A stretch of 64,000 nucleotides of DNA, taken from contig NW_026262712.1 in the NCBI RefSeq assembly GCF_021869535.1, positions 107,753,640 to 107,817,639 of the forward strand, written 5' to 3'. Of the stretch, positions 19,592 through 31,744 are shown one piece after another. A model generated the notes under the pieces. That model did no database searches. It saw only the letters and a program-made list of their open reading frames with translations, and was not told the DNA's origin. The stretch's first letter is position 1. The number at the start of each line of letters is the position of its first letter. A program made the translations under genes and the position numbers. The DNA comes from Mytilus californianus (lineage: Eukaryota; Mollusca; Bivalvia; Mytilida; Mytilidae).

Positions 19592-22500
19592 TTACGTATA
19601 TTATTTACGTCTTTGTGTCAGAATAAAAGTGTGGTGAAATATACGATTTAAATTGTATTCGATATTACTTTGCTTCCTTTCCTAGAATATTTTTTAAGTT
19701 ACGTTTTCCGTGATCCTCGGGTTGTTAGCGTGGAAAGAGCGTGGGACTCCATCTACGCGAGGCATCGGAATTATCGTTCTATCTTATACATCCATCAAAG
19801 CCAAACAAAGCCCAATTTTGGCAATGATTTTGCTGTCGGTCGGAAGAAAACCAAGGGATGACGATATTGCTATACTCCAGTCAACCACTGCAGTCTAATT
19901 ATGAAATTGTAGGCAATTGCAGCTAGATTTAAATATGCACACACATTCTCCTTTGTATTTTCAGGCCATGCGTATGTCATAAAAGTAACACAATAAATTC
20001 TACACAGTCCAGCTACCAACAGGTTAATTAATTTAAACAAGGAATAAAATATTGTATAAAATTTGGAAAGCTGGGTCAAAATGTGTTTAACTGCTACAGA
20101 AAGTTGTCAAAAGTAGCAACAGCTGTTTGTTGAATACTTCTGGTCAATAATGTGTTCATATTGCTGACAGTAACGCTAGTACACAGACAAGTGAGAGAAT
20201 ACAATATCTAAAAGTTGTGCAACAACAATACGAACTAGAAATGTCATTGCAAGCAATGGCGGATATCACACCCGCTAACTGTCACTAAACGGTAGCCACT
20301 TTGAAAACTGTAAAGTCGAATGCCACATCCACACATGCCAGCTAACATTTCTGTAAAGTTTAATTAAGTTCGGACATTTCATTTTTTTACAATTTGCTGT
20401 TTCCATGGTTAAGGCAGTCATGTTGAAAATTCCAAAGTAAACGGCACATCTACACATGCCAATTAAAGTTTGTGTGAAGATTCATTAATTTTGGAGCATT
20501 TTTATTATTTTTTTTGCTGTTTCCATGGTGACAGTTGACTTTTTGAGAATTTTGAACATTTAATTCCACATTTATACATTGAAGATAACAAATCGATAAA
20601 AAACATTAGTTTTGATCTAATTGTCTTTAGGAAAATGTTACTTTTGTGTTTTACCGTACGATTCTATGTTAACCATATTCCAGAAAAGGCACAGCCGTGA
20701 AGTTCTGAAGATACTCACTATCATACAAAACCTTGTATAGCGAACATCTACATTGTATAAAAATTTCATGATTTATAGATCAGGTAACTCAAATTAGGCA
20801 TAAACTAAATGTTTGCATTTTCCATAGTAAAGGCGGCCATTTTAAAAATTCCTGCACCATTACTGCACATCTACATATGGTGGTTCTCGTTATGGTTTAT
20901 TTTTTTTAAGATTGATCCAACAGTACCTGAAAAATAGCGCGAATAAAATATCATTGGAATAATAATGATAACAGAGAAACGATAGCGATAGATTCCATCG
21001 GGGTGACATAATGAAATGGTACATAGTGCTGTAAGAAGGGAATATATATCAACCTATATACAGGCTTCTCTAATGTAAATTATCAGCTAGCTGTGTGTTG
21101 CTATCGAGATTAACGTGTTGCTGAAGTCAAATGAAGTTTAAATAGTTCTTAGTCTTGAAAATAAATTTCCATTATACCCTTTGCAATTGGAGTTGTAAGT
21201 TTTCAGATCAAGAATAAGCATCATACAAATGTTTTTTTACCAACCAAAAGACTACAAAAGTAGATTTAATATAAACATAAAGGGGATGCTATGAAATAAT
21301 GGCCAATAAAACAACTATCCATTGTCATTTGATGGAAAGGGGCTACAACAACAGAAACATGAACAATGGTTTTCAAAAAAAGTGGAACTGACAGGTCTCC
21401 ACTTTTCATATACAAAGAAAATCAGAGACAGTGCTGACATACTATCAAGAATTAAAGGACTTAATATATATAATCTAGGACAGTCGAAAGATATTATTAA
21501 ACATTCCAAACTTTCAAAAATATTTCCAAACATGCTTGCTTACAAAATTTTAAAAAGCCTCGTGGATTAGCTAGTGAAATCTGTAATACCAGTTGCTCAA
21601 CCTTAAATTATACAGTTTTCACACTTAATCCCCCATCTATTGATATCAGATTTCATCCTCTTTAGTAATAATATCTTCCAGTAATACCTATCACGCGGCA
21701 CTTTGAATATCAAAGTCAGTTAATTGAGGTATACTTTTACAATTACCATTTTCACCCAAAAGAAGAAATATGGCCATAGAGTGTGACATTTTAAATTCAG
21801 TAAAATGCATTGAATATATTTTTATCATCACAAGTTATCAAATATAAATGAATTAACATTTGTATTTGTTTAATGAGAGTGATAGTTTTATGATATCAAA
21901 AAGATAGCGAAGTCCTCGAAGGTAAATTAACCCAACAAAATCTTCAACACACACCAAACGAAAATTTTTCAAAAAAATTCCTGCAGATTTCAACCTGAAC
22001 ATGAAGTTTGTTTTTATCACTATATCAGAAACATGTATATTATATTTATCTATATCCATGTCATTTGAACTCTAGTGGAGAGTTGCCTTATTTTTAAGTG
22101 GTTTTGAATGATTCTTTGTCCAATTAAAAAAGACTGAAGCACGAAGCACGTCGTCCCCACCTCCCATAGCCCTTCCCCCCGCACAGAGAGTAAATGAAAG
22201 TACATGTGACAATTAACATCAGCCTCCAGTTAATTATTATGTGATTAATATAAAACTTACTGACCTTCCTAGCTACATTCTCACCCGTGCTGAGGTATAT
22301 TTCATTTCTATCATGGTAAATGGAAAATGATAGCTTTCAATAATATAGAAGTTTTTTTTTATCTCATATTATGATATAGCATATAGACTATCCAACAATA
22401 TTTATATTGTGTAATCAATTATAACGACATAGTATACCAAATCACATAATTATAAGCCCTGTTTAGTGTTACTTATCACTGCGACATTACAGGGACATAT

Positions 22501-22900
22501 AATAATTATAATAAACTCTGAGATCGCTTCAAAATATCTTTGCTAGCCAAGGGTTATGCGGTACCTTTTTATCTCTACGGAGAACAAAGCACTGTACCAT
22601 TACTTACCCTTTGTAAATGAAGATGATAGCGATTGGGAAACTGAGAATAACTGAAAGGCAACATCAGTTTCCTTCCTTGGTTCATTCATATCACATTTTT
22701 TTTCTGAAGTTTTAAACCTAAAGGAACACTACTTTTATCGTTTTTCATTTATTTGAGTCATATGAATTCTCGTCTTATTAATAATGGAGCGTTGACTTTA
22801 TTTTGTACTGGTAAATTCAGGCTTAAAGAACAAAGAATTTTAAAAAGTAATTTTATTTAAAAATGATTACAATATTATTTATACTTTATACAAAATAGTT
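19592..22900 (-). repeat. Inverted copy of the GPCR 5'-flank block
   Basis: Read on the minus strand: 19735-20340 matches 34500-35080, 21180-21450 matches 34040-34330 and 30790-31080, 21560-21850 matches 30400-30720, 22080-22680 matches 29640-30120. 22750-22900 matches the GPCR 3' flank at 38560-38660. It contains a ~120-bp imperfect tandem repeat at 20280-20900 (TTTCCATGGT at 20401 and 20520). No intact gene apart from the frame at 21322. Confidence 0.75.
21322..21570 (+). pseudogene. Gln-rich frame relic repeated across block copies
   Basis: Eighty-two codons beginning MSFDGKGLQQQKHEQWFSKK, ending in TAG. Reading frames at 30850-30960(-) and 34080-34170(-) keep the same LQQQQHEQWFS, then VELAGLNF-like wording despite diverged nucleotides. 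These copies differ from one another in their downstream frame. I do not recognise the family. It looks like the decayed coding remnant of an element or gene that was part of the ancestral block. Confidence 0.35.
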
Positions 22901-23092
22901 TATACAAATCACAATTGAATATGCCATTGCCTTAATAGCTACACGAAAAGAGTTCACCGTTTACGTAGAAAGTAAAATGATTAGTTTATTAAAACCAGTC
23001 AAAATGCCTCCAAGAAATCGGCAGTGAAATAGAGTATCTTTAAATCAAGTAAACGCGTTTATGTTTCTCAATCCAACGTTGTCTTCACACTT

Positions 23093-23697
23093 TATTTATT
23101 AGTTTGTACCACCCAGTATGTGTTTACCTGTGTAAATAACTTTCTCAATTATGTTCTAAACTTCTCATCAAAGTAACTATATATAAAGAGATTGACAATG
23201 TGGTTTAGAAACAAAAAACGCGCAAGGTAAGTACAAACAAAAGCTGCCTCCATGGATATAGATATAAAATTGAAATCACTAACAGCATATACTTAAATTA
23301 AAATGAATTACGAAGGAATATAAGATAAAACATAAGCAACAATGATGACAAAAACATAATTTTTATTCTTGTTGTTGCCTTTTCCTTTCTTTTTCTTTCC
23401 CTGTCCTCGGTCGCTAAAGTATTTACTGGTTTATTAGTATCCTGATCACCTCGCAAAGTAGAGGGTTTATTAATGCTGGGATTGGAGCTTGATTTATCCT
23501 GGATCTGAATATTAGTAGTTTTCCTAAGTATTTGAGTTCTTTATCTTTTGTTAACACTAAATCAGTATAACGTGGTGTATTTCGATGTTTCCTTTACTTA
23601 TGCCCACTTCTGATGTCCCCAGAAAGGAGAGTTTATCCTCTTCAAAACTAGTAAAACAAACTTATGGTTATCAGAATACTGACAATCGTTAACAGAA
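23093..23697 (-). pseudogene. GPCR C-terminal half pseudogene (TM5 to tail)
   Basis: On the minus strand it aligns codon by codon with the intact receptors from the TM5 end (ISILITISLF-like) through intracellular loop 3, TM6, TM7 (LNHIVN) and the C-terminal tail to a TAA. Disabling changes: loss of one T in the TM6 ATGTTTTTTGTC run gives a frameshift, a TAA falls at the TM6 Ser-Leu position, and a TAA replaces Glu in the tail (AGAACATAATTGAG). Its own 3' flank follows at 22750-23090. The 5' half is missing, and the break is joined directly to the 5' flank of the intact gene at 23922. Confidence 0.9.
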
Positions 23698-23921
23698 AAA
23701 AAACGCAAAATAACGGAACATACACCTACTGATACCAACATAAAAAAACATGCATGTATATTTTAACTAATCTTCCATTCGTGACATCCGCCGATGTATA
23801 ATCAGGGAAAGGATCACGGAAAACAATTCATTCTAGGAAAGGAAGAAAAGTAATATCGAAAACATATAAAATCGTATATTTCCCCACACTTTTATTCTGA
23901 CACAAAGACGTAAATAATAGT

Positions 23922-25100
23922 ATGACGAATAACACTGATTATCTTCAGGTTCTTTGGGAACTGAAATACTCCGATCTCGCTTTAAGCAGTACTATTCTGA
24001 TAATCATCGGAGGTATCGTTGGAATCCTAGGGAATGTTTCAGTAATAATATGTTACTTCTTTCGGATTGAGAAGTGCGGAGAGCGTTATTTTATTCCGGT
24101 GTTGGCAGTCGTTGACCTGGTTGCTTGTATAACAAGTTCTATTTTCTATGTTATGGATAATACATTTTTCTTCAATTATCCCTACGATTTGATGTGTCGT
24201 ATTCTGACATTTCTGCAGCTGCTTGTACCAGCGACTTCGGCAAGTTTATTGGTCATAATTAGTCTTCAAAGATATTTATTAGTTTGCAAACCTCACGGAC
24301 CAAAGATGACATTACGTTGGAAAAGGATTTCAATTGGTGTCGCATGCTTGTTTACTTTATCTTACTCTGCACCGATGCTTGCGATATCTGGGATTAAAAC
24401 ATCAAATGAAACGTTTCAGAATCATACAATACAAATTACAGTCTGTAAATTTTCAACAGCAGAAACTTCAGCTAAGATAACAGTGTACTTCGGTTTTCTT
24501 CTTCTGTTAACGATTATCAGTATTCTGGTAACCATAAGTTTGTTCATACCAGTTTTGAGGAGGATAAAACTCTCCCTTCTTGGGAAATTCAGAAATAAAC
24601 ATCAAAATACACCACCTTATACTGATTCGGTGTCCACAAAAGATATAGAACTGAGAAAATGCGTAGGAAAAACGCAGGAAATTCAGATCCAGGAAAAATC
24701 TAGCTCCAATCCAAGCATTGATACATCCTCTACTTTGAGAGGTGATCTTGATGCTAATAAATCAGTAAATACTTTAGCAACCGAGGACAGTGAAAGAATA
24801 AGAAAGGAAAAAACAACAAGAAGAATAACAATTATGTTTTTTGTCATCATTGTTGCTTATGTTTTATCTTATATTCCTTCGTTAATCATTTTAATTGTAG
24901 TATATACTGTTGGTGATCTCAATTTTATTTCTATATCCAAAGAGGCAGCATTTGTTAGTACTTACCTTGCGCGGTTTGTGTTTCTAAACCACATTGTCAA
25001 TCCCTTTATTTATAGTTACTTTGATGAAAAGTTTAGAACAGAACTGAGAAAGTTATTAACACAGGTAAAAACATACTGGATGGTACAAAATGATGAATAA
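23922..25100 (+). CDS. Class A (rhodopsin-like) GPCR, intronless, paralogue 1
   Basis: Single-exon receptor of 392 residues. It should act at the plasma membrane, coupling an extracellular ligand (unknown; peptide-like by general resemblance) to G proteins. Visible landmarks: N-glycosylation sites at N3, N162 and N167; TM1 with GN (N38); TM2 LAVVD (D65); C92 at the top of TM3 pairing with C175 in loop 2; QRY (116-118) in place of DRY; a long Ser/Thr-rich loop 3 (~214-297); TM6 with SYIP instead of CWxP; TM7 NPFIY (360-364). TM4 lacks the usual Trp. The start is the first ATG after an in-frame stop, in the conserved context ATAGTATGACG. AATAAA overlaps the stop (25096-25101). The flanks are duplicated around the 35746 gene. 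An orphan of a lineage-expanded family; ligand not assignable. Confidence 0.93.
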   Translation: MTNNTDYLQVLWELKYSDLALSSTILIIIGGIVGILGNVSVIICYFFRIEKCGERYFIPVLAVVDLVACITSSIFYVMDNTFFFNYPYDLMCRILTFLQLLVPATSASLLVIISLQRYLLVCKPHGPKMTLRWKRISIGVACLFTLSYSAPMLAISGIKTSNETFQNHTIQITVCKFSTAETSAKITVYFGFLLLLTIISILVTISLFIPVLRRIKLSLLGKFRNKHQNTPPYTDSVSTKDIELRKCVGKTQEIQIQEKSSSNPSIDTSSTLRGDLDANKSVNTLATEDSERIRKEKTTRRITIMFFVIIVAYVLSYIPSLIILIVVYTVGDLNFISISKEAAFVSTYLARFVFLNHIVNPFIYSYFDEKFRTELRKLLTQVKTYWMVQNDE

Positions 25101-25967
25101 AGTGTGTAGACACAGTTGGATTGAGAAAATGAGTTAATTTATTCAATTATATACACGTTAACTAGATTTCAAGAGACTCAATTTCACTGCCAATTTTGAG
25201 GCATTTGGACTGGTTTTAATATACTAACCTCCTTACTGTCAATGTTAACGGTGAATTCGAACTCTTTTCAATGGAACATTTCAAACAATTAAAATGTAGA
25301 TGGAGATATTGCTGAGAGAGATGTGTCAAAAACATTTTATTCGAGTATCCGAGTACGGAATTTGCAATCGAGTGTTCGGTCTTCAGAGCGAGTACTCGTC
25401 CAGGATATGGTTGGTCACCTAAAAAAATGATTAAATTACGATTTCTTTGCTAATTTAATGTAATCAATAACATAACAATTACTCCTAAATTCAAATGTAA
25501 TCGATTACATTTGATCGATTACTTTTTTTTAAGTAATCATGATTACATTGGATTACATTGTATACTGTGATATTAAAGTTTTTTTTAAAACATAAAAAAC
25601 GAAAAAAAGAACGTTAATTTTTGTGAAAAGTTGTGTTTTTAATATCTTTAATATATATACAGCATATATGTTATTAAGAACTTAAATCAGGAGCAGTGTA
25701 ATATTAGTATTGTTTGATAGCATAAGAAAATGACATTTCTCTATCATAGAAAAAACATTGTCTTTAAATTTATGAATATTTTAGCCCAGTGTTTATTTGC
25801 AGTTAACAAAAACAATTGAGGGACTATTGAATGATCAAATAGCTTTATTGTATATTTTGCCATGGACATGATTGTATGAAAAAATTTCAATATTGGATAT
25901 TAAAAACACATTTGAATTTTTATAGAACAAAAAATTGATGAAGATTGTGAAACAAAAAAATTAAGGT
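25101..25967 (+). repeat. GPCR 3' flank, duplicated; holds a 24-bp perfect palindrome
   Basis: Closely matches 36937-37870. The palindrome at 25491-25514 is centred on TAATCGATTA and perfect over 24 bp. Its counterpart at 37336-37355 is perfect over 20 bp. No gene. Confidence 0.8.
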
Positions 25968-26170
25968 GTGATTTCCGAAGCACCAGAGATCACCCCCAGT
26001 TTTTGGTGGGGTTCGTGTTGCTCAGGCTTTGGTTTTCTAAGTTGTGTTTTGTATACTGTTGTTTGTTTGTTTGTCTTTTTCTTTTTTAGCCATGGCATTG
26101 TCAGTTTATTTTCGATTTATGATTTTGCATGTCCCTTTAATATTCTTCGCCTCTCTTTTTCCATTACTTT
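25968..26170 (+). repeat. Interspersed repeat, arm 1 of an inverted pair
   Basis: It contains CACCCCCAGTTTTTGGTGGG and GTTCGTGTTGCTCAG, with GCCATGGCATTGTCAGTTTA further on. The reverse complement lies at 26448-26650, about 280 bp away, at roughly 85-90% identity by eye. I recall this as a common mussel interspersed repeat. The open frame through it has no support as a gene. Confidence 0.8.
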
Positions 26171-26447
26171 TAAATGGGGTCATTTATGTTAATCATCATA
26201 GTCAAAAATGGAATTAATTCCCTAAAATAATGTTCTATGCTGTTAAATGTCAAGGAAACAGAGAACAAAATATTGTGATATCTAGAATTGTAATTTTTAT
26301 CAAAATTTAACCATCAGGAAACCCAAAATATTCTCAATGCAGACATTTCGTATTACAAGGACTCAATCTCCAAATGAAACATTAGAAAACGTAATTCATT
26401 AAGTGAATTATTGTCAAAACAAATCACACAATTTCACTGTACATGTC

Positions 26448-26700
26448 TTAAAAGAGAGGCGAAAGATACCAAAAGGACATTAAAACTCATAAGTCGAAAA
26501 TAAACTGACAACGCCATAGCTAAAAAAGAAAAAGACCAAAAGACAAACAATAGTACACAAAACGCAACATTGCAAACTAAAGACTGAGCAACACGAACCC
26601 CATCAAAAACTGGGGGTGATCTCAGGTGCTCCGGAAGGGTAAGCAGATTCTGCTCCACATGTGGCACCCGTCGTGTTGCTCATGTTAGTACAAAACCGGT
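26448..26700 (-). repeat. Interspersed repeat, arm 2 of an inverted pair
   Basis: Reverse-complement copy of 25968-26170, extended by TGCTCCACATGTGGCACC and a CGTCGTGTTGCTCATG segment. More diverged relatives lie at 27680-28020 and 40090-40260. No gene. Confidence 0.78.
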
Positions 26701-28030
26701 AATAAGTCTAATTCGGTAGGTCACATTCGCGAAAATGGGACGGGATTATAGTTACGACATTAGGAACATATACGCTATCATCTGTGAAACGGACATTCCG
26801 TAACGGTCAACCAACTCGTGATGGCGTCCGTAAATTTTAAGCGTAGTTTTATACTGGTTATACTGTTGCAGGGAATGAAATCTACCCCTATTCAAAATAT
26901 CCATATTTTAGCGGTAGTCTTAATTTCATATCAACTCCCGCTCTACCTTGAAAAACTAGCTATTGTTTATTTGTTTTCGTCCTTGTTCTAGATGAACTAT
27001 TTGCCACTGGACTTTAAAGCAACAATTAATCAATCACTCAATGAATCTGAAAGATGCAAAATGATTGTATATGATCAATTGCAGAGGTTTATGGAATATT
27101 TCTATGTCAATTGTGATTTGTATAACTATTATGTATATATTATATTGTAATCATTCTTAAATAAAGTTATTCTTTAAGCTTATTTTTTCCCTTAAGCCTG
27201 TTTACCTGTACAAATGTCAACATACTACTTCATTGTAAGTAAGACGATAATTCATATAATTCAAATGAATAAACAAGAAACAAACTGCAATAAAGATTGA
27301 GGTACACTCACATAATGAATGTCATAAAAAACTTAATGTGTAAACGATGACTAAACAAGAGATCTTTTACAATATCTAAAATATATTTTATGTATGAAAT
27401 TAATATGCAAAAAAAAAAAAAAAAAAAAAAAACGAAACATTCCAGTAGTGTTTCAAACAGTAGATAAACAATTCCTAAATATAAACAATATGATTAAAAC
27501 CTTTATCAATTAATGTATTAAAACGATTAAAACCTTTACCAATAATTGTATAAAATAAAACAAAAAGAATGTAAAAGGCGTTGTCTTATATTGTTCACTG
27601 AATATATAAGTTTTAAATTAAAAGGTTGTTAAAGACCTTTTTGAAATTCTTATTGAAAGAGCATACTAAATGTTCAATAAAAAACTATAAGTCGGATTGA
27701 AATAGACAACACCCTGGCCAAAAAAGATAAACGATGAAAAGAAAAGAAAACCAATTCGCGAAAGAGTTTTCTAAAAAAATCAAGATTAAGGCTCCGATTT
27801 CCATCCAAAATCAAAAGTAATCTAAAGTCCTGGGGAAAGATAAGTAGTTCCTTTTCCGCTAACGGTACCTGTCGTGTTACTCAATGCAAGAACATATTCT
27901 ATGATAAGTCGCATTTGGTAATGTCACAATCAAAGAAAAATAAAATTGGATTTGTAGCTACGACAATTGGAATATACTCGTGCTCATCGGAGACACAGAT
28001 ATTACATTAGGTTCAACTAAATCATGACTA
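26701..28030 (+). repeat. GPCR 3'-flank block, non-coding
   Basis: 26860-27300 matches 38170-38670, and 27300-27560 matches 39350-39440 plus 39880-39980. A poly-A tract of over 20 bases lies at 27410-27432 and its counterpart at 39858-39880. No gene. Confidence 0.7.
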
Positions 28031-28960
28031 CGTCAGAAAGATGAAAATTGTAAAAATTTGACTTCTTTTATACAGAGTACTTTTACAATTTTTAGTTGGT
28101 TTGACATACACGGGGTTGTATTGACGATTTGAATATACGGAAAATTTCCATGACTAAAAAAATATATCATTAACAAAGCAAAACCGGTTAGGACATCTTT
28201 CTTTTTCAATAATATACTTATTGATAAAGGTAATGATATTAGCATTCTTTTTTATGGAATTATTTGATATTATTTGATATTGTTATAGGCCTACCTTCCA
28301 TTCTAAAGCGGTGGTATATAGTGTTAGGAGAGTCCGTCAGTCCGTGTGCCTATCTGTCCCACTTTTGTATCTACAACTGCTCCTGAACTGCTTGACATAA
28401 TTATTTGAAACTTTCATAGATTCTTAATCACATACGGGAACCAATTGATTTTCGGGGGCGGGCGGGAGAGTTTCGAAAATGAATATTCTGTTCTGGTATG
28501 AACTGAAAAAAAATAACTTTGGCCAAGACAGGATGGAAATGAATATTCTGCAACACAATATGCAGGAAAGAAAATGTGTAGAAAATTGAAGATAAATTAA
28601 AAAAAAAAAATTTTTACGCGGAAAATAAGCATGCATAGTTACAAATGAAAATGACTAGTTTAAACTGCAACAAATCCTCCTTATCAAATGTTAATCCCTT
28701 ATGTACTTCTGCATCTCCTATTTCATTTCCTTAACTGAGTGATTCTTTGGGTTTACTTTGGGATTCATTTCTGAACACTATTAGTACACATTTGGAGGAT
28801 ACCAATTTTGTACCTGCAATTTTGGGGTTCCCTTACTGAAGCATTGACTTTGCAAGGATTGGGGGTATCATTTTTGAACTTTGCTCACGGTACCTCTTAG
28901 CCAGCAGAATTCCTTGGGGGCAAAATTATGTTATTAAATAGTTAAATTATGGAAAATGAA
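28031..28960 (+). repeat. Block segment related to the triplicated unit
   Basis: 28060-28150 and 28150-28430 match 42270-42360 and 42500-42770, with 47660-47780 in the second unit (TTGTATTGACGATTTGAATA; GAGAGTCCGTCAGTCCG). 28500-28960 has no match I could find and no gene. Confidence 0.65.
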
Positions 28961-29046
28961 AAATGAACATGGAAGGAAAGAGGATACTGACTAACTTCTA
29001 GACTATAAGACTATATATTTGTTTCTTTTAAAGTCACGTTCGTAAG

Positions 29047-29071
29047 CCCCCCCCCCCCCCCCCCCCCCCCC
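29047..29071 (+). repeat. 25-base poly-C tract
   Basis: An uninterrupted C run followed by CTCTCCTCCC. The opposite strand is a G25 run with G-quadruplex potential. A homopolymer this long is rare in the AT-rich surroundings and its length may be an assembly estimate. Confidence 0.85.
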
Positions 29072-29079
29072 TCTCCTCC

Positions 29080-30780
29080 CACACACATCGACGTTTCAGT
29101 GCTATGCCACTGCTATATCTAAAGAGTTGGCATCGTCAGTTGGAGATTTGACATAGGGCTCAGCCAGTAAACAGATATTAACGACTGCCAAAGCCCAAAT
29201 TGAAGGTTGCAACTATTCACAGTCCCGTTATTCCTATTCTAATGCAAATTCAAAGCTTATGTAAAACTAGTAAAATTTTCATAATTTATTTCAAAATAAA
29301 ATATCTAAATTATTCTAATAATTCAACAATGTTGTCAAGGATGCCGATTAGTCATATAACATATGACTTCACATTCTTATTAATTTTTTAACGTTTTTAT
29401 TCTGATATTTTCATATTTTTTCGGAATGCGGCACATGAATAGTTAAAAAAATAATTAGAAAAAAGGCAAAATAAGTAAAAAGAAAATATCAGAAATAAAT
29501 AAGTGTAGAAATAATGCCCCCGAGGTCATATATTATAGGTCTATGACGCCGATCTGATATTAATTCATTTTCACAAGCTAAGGATTTGATCAAAAACATG
29601 AAATTGGCTATTTATATCCATCATAATCTATTGCAGTAACGATATGAAAAACGATCAAAATATTGTTCTTTTAAGTACTATTTCCTGTAGGTTCCTGAAG
29701 CTATCTCGGACTTCATTATCATTATATGTCCCTACAATGATGCAGTGATAAATAACAGAAAATAGGGCATACAGATATTTGATTTTGGTATATGTAATAT
29801 TTGATAACACCATATTAATATAATTGGATAGTATATATGCTATGTCATAAAATAAGTTCAAATTTCTATTTCCTAAAAAAAAACTTCTATGATATTGAAA
29901 GCTATCATTTTTCAATTACCATAATATAAATGAAATATACCTCATCAGGGGTCAGAATGTAGCTAGGAAGGTCAGTAAGTATTAATCACGTAAGGATTAA
30001 CTGGAGGCTGATGTTAAATGTCACATGCACTAACATATACTCCCCATGCATGTGGAATGGAAATGGGAGGTGGGAAGGAGGTGCTTTGTGATTCAGTCTT
30101 TTTCAGATGTGTAAAGAATCTCTCAATAGCACTTGAATAAAAATAAGGAGATGCAGTATGATTGCCAATGAGACAACTATTCACCTGACTATCAAATGAC
30201 GTGAATATAGGTAAACATAGTTTACATGTCTATGATCTAGTGATTAAAACAAACTTCATCTTCAGCTAGAAGTGAACGGGGAATTTTGATTTTGCGTTGG
30301 GTGGGTGTTGAAGATTTGTTTGGGTTAATTTATTTCTGATGACTTCTTTTTGATATCATAAAGCAATCACACTAATTTAAAAATTACAAATGTTTATACA
30401 TATATATATATTTGATAACTTATGATAATAAAAATACATTCAATGCATTTTACTGAATTTGAAATGTCAAACTTTAAGGCCATATTTATTCTTTTTGGTG
30501 AAAATGGTAATTGTAAAAGTATACCTCAATTAACGGACTTTGATATTCAAATTGCCGCATGATCGGTTATACTTAAGAAGATATCATTACTTAAGAAGAT
30601 GAACTCAGATGCCAATAAATGGGGGATTAAGTAGAAAAACTTTTTAATATTTAGATCTAGCAACTGGTATTACAGACTTCACTAGCTTATCCACAAGATT
30701 TTAAAAAAAAATTTAAGCAGGCAGGTTTTGGAAATATTTTTGAAAGTTTTAAATGTTTTATAATATCTTTCTACTAATCC
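29080..30780 (+). repeat. GPCR 5'-side block, copy B
   Basis: Non-coding. 29200-29350 matches 47790-47900, 29530-29780 matches 42810-43200, 29860-30120 matches 43240-43660, 30300-30780 matches 17200-17720. A partial LINE-tail motif lies at 30140-30180. No gene. Confidence 0.65.
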
Positions 30781-31255
30781 TAGATTATTTTAATTAATTC
30801 TTACAAAATCCTGATAGTATTTCAGCACTGCCTCTAATTTTCTTTGTATTTGAAAAGTTGAGACCTGCCAGTTTGATGTCTGTTGAGAACCATTGTTCAT
30901 GTTGCTGTTGTTGTAGCCCCTTTCCATCAAATGACCATGGATAGTTGTCTCATTACACAGCATCTCCTTGTGTATTTTTTTCATATTAAATTGACTTTTG
31001 TTGTCTTTTTGGTTGGTAGAAAAGATTAGTATGATGCTTATTCTTGATTTAAAAACTAACAACTTTAATTCCAAAGGGTGTAAATGAAAAGTAATATCAA
31101 GACTTTAAGAATTAAAATCTATATATATAAACCTCATTAGACTTGAGCAACACATCAATCTAGGTAACAACAAATAATTATAGCCTACCATTCACAATAG
31201 AGAAGCTTGCATGTGAGGTGAAATATATTCTGTTTTTACTAGCATTATTTACCAT
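30600..31255 (+). repeat. ~650-bp direct repeat, copy 1 (copy 2 at 33840-34490)
   Basis: Both copies contain AATGGGGGATTAAGT, CAACTGGTATTACAGA, AAGCAGGCAGG and GAGAAGCTTGCATGT in order, 3.24 kb apart. Both enclose the decayed Gln-rich minus-strand frame. The intervening 2.6 kb is absent from other block copies. Confidence 0.8.
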
Positions 31256-31379
31256 TTCATTATGTTATTCCGAACAAATGGCATATATCTCTTGCTCCGT
31301 TTGTTTTTTCGATTATCAATATTCTTCCAATGCTTTTTGTCTTTGCGATTTCTCAGGTTCTATTGGACCAATCTTCATG

Positions 31380-31570
31380 AAAGTACAGTCAAACCTGCCT
31401 TAACGGCCACCTCGTTTCAACGGTCACCTGCCTCTAACTGCCACTTTCAGATCTTCCCAAACGTTTTCTCTATGAAATTTAACACTTTTAAACAGTCACC
31501 TGTCTAACGCGGTCTGCGGTCACCTAATTGTACCACGAAATCGTCATTTCAATTTTTAACAACGGCCATT
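31380..31570 (+). repeat. Probable interspersed repeat rich in CGGCCAC/CGGTCACC
   Basis: Short motifs recur: ACGGCCACCT, ACGGTCACCT, AGTCACCTGTC, GCGGTCACCT, ACGGCCATT, at irregular 25-45 bp spacing. No gene. The family is not identified. Confidence 0.4.
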
Positions 31571-31744
31571 TTAATTTTTTTGACAACCAAAATATAATCA
31601 TGACGATAAATATATGTGTTCAGTATCGAGGTCAGAATGAGGATTGAAGCCCGTTTGTAACCGAGATCGTGCAAATAGGATATGATGTGTCAGTCTCCAT
31701 TAAAAACCGTATCATCGACTTATTTATCCACGAATATTAGCTAT

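Noticed and set aside
25968..26192. 74-codon frame with a Cys-rich hydrophobic start
   Set aside because: It lies wholly in an interspersed repeat whose inverted copy is 280 bp away.
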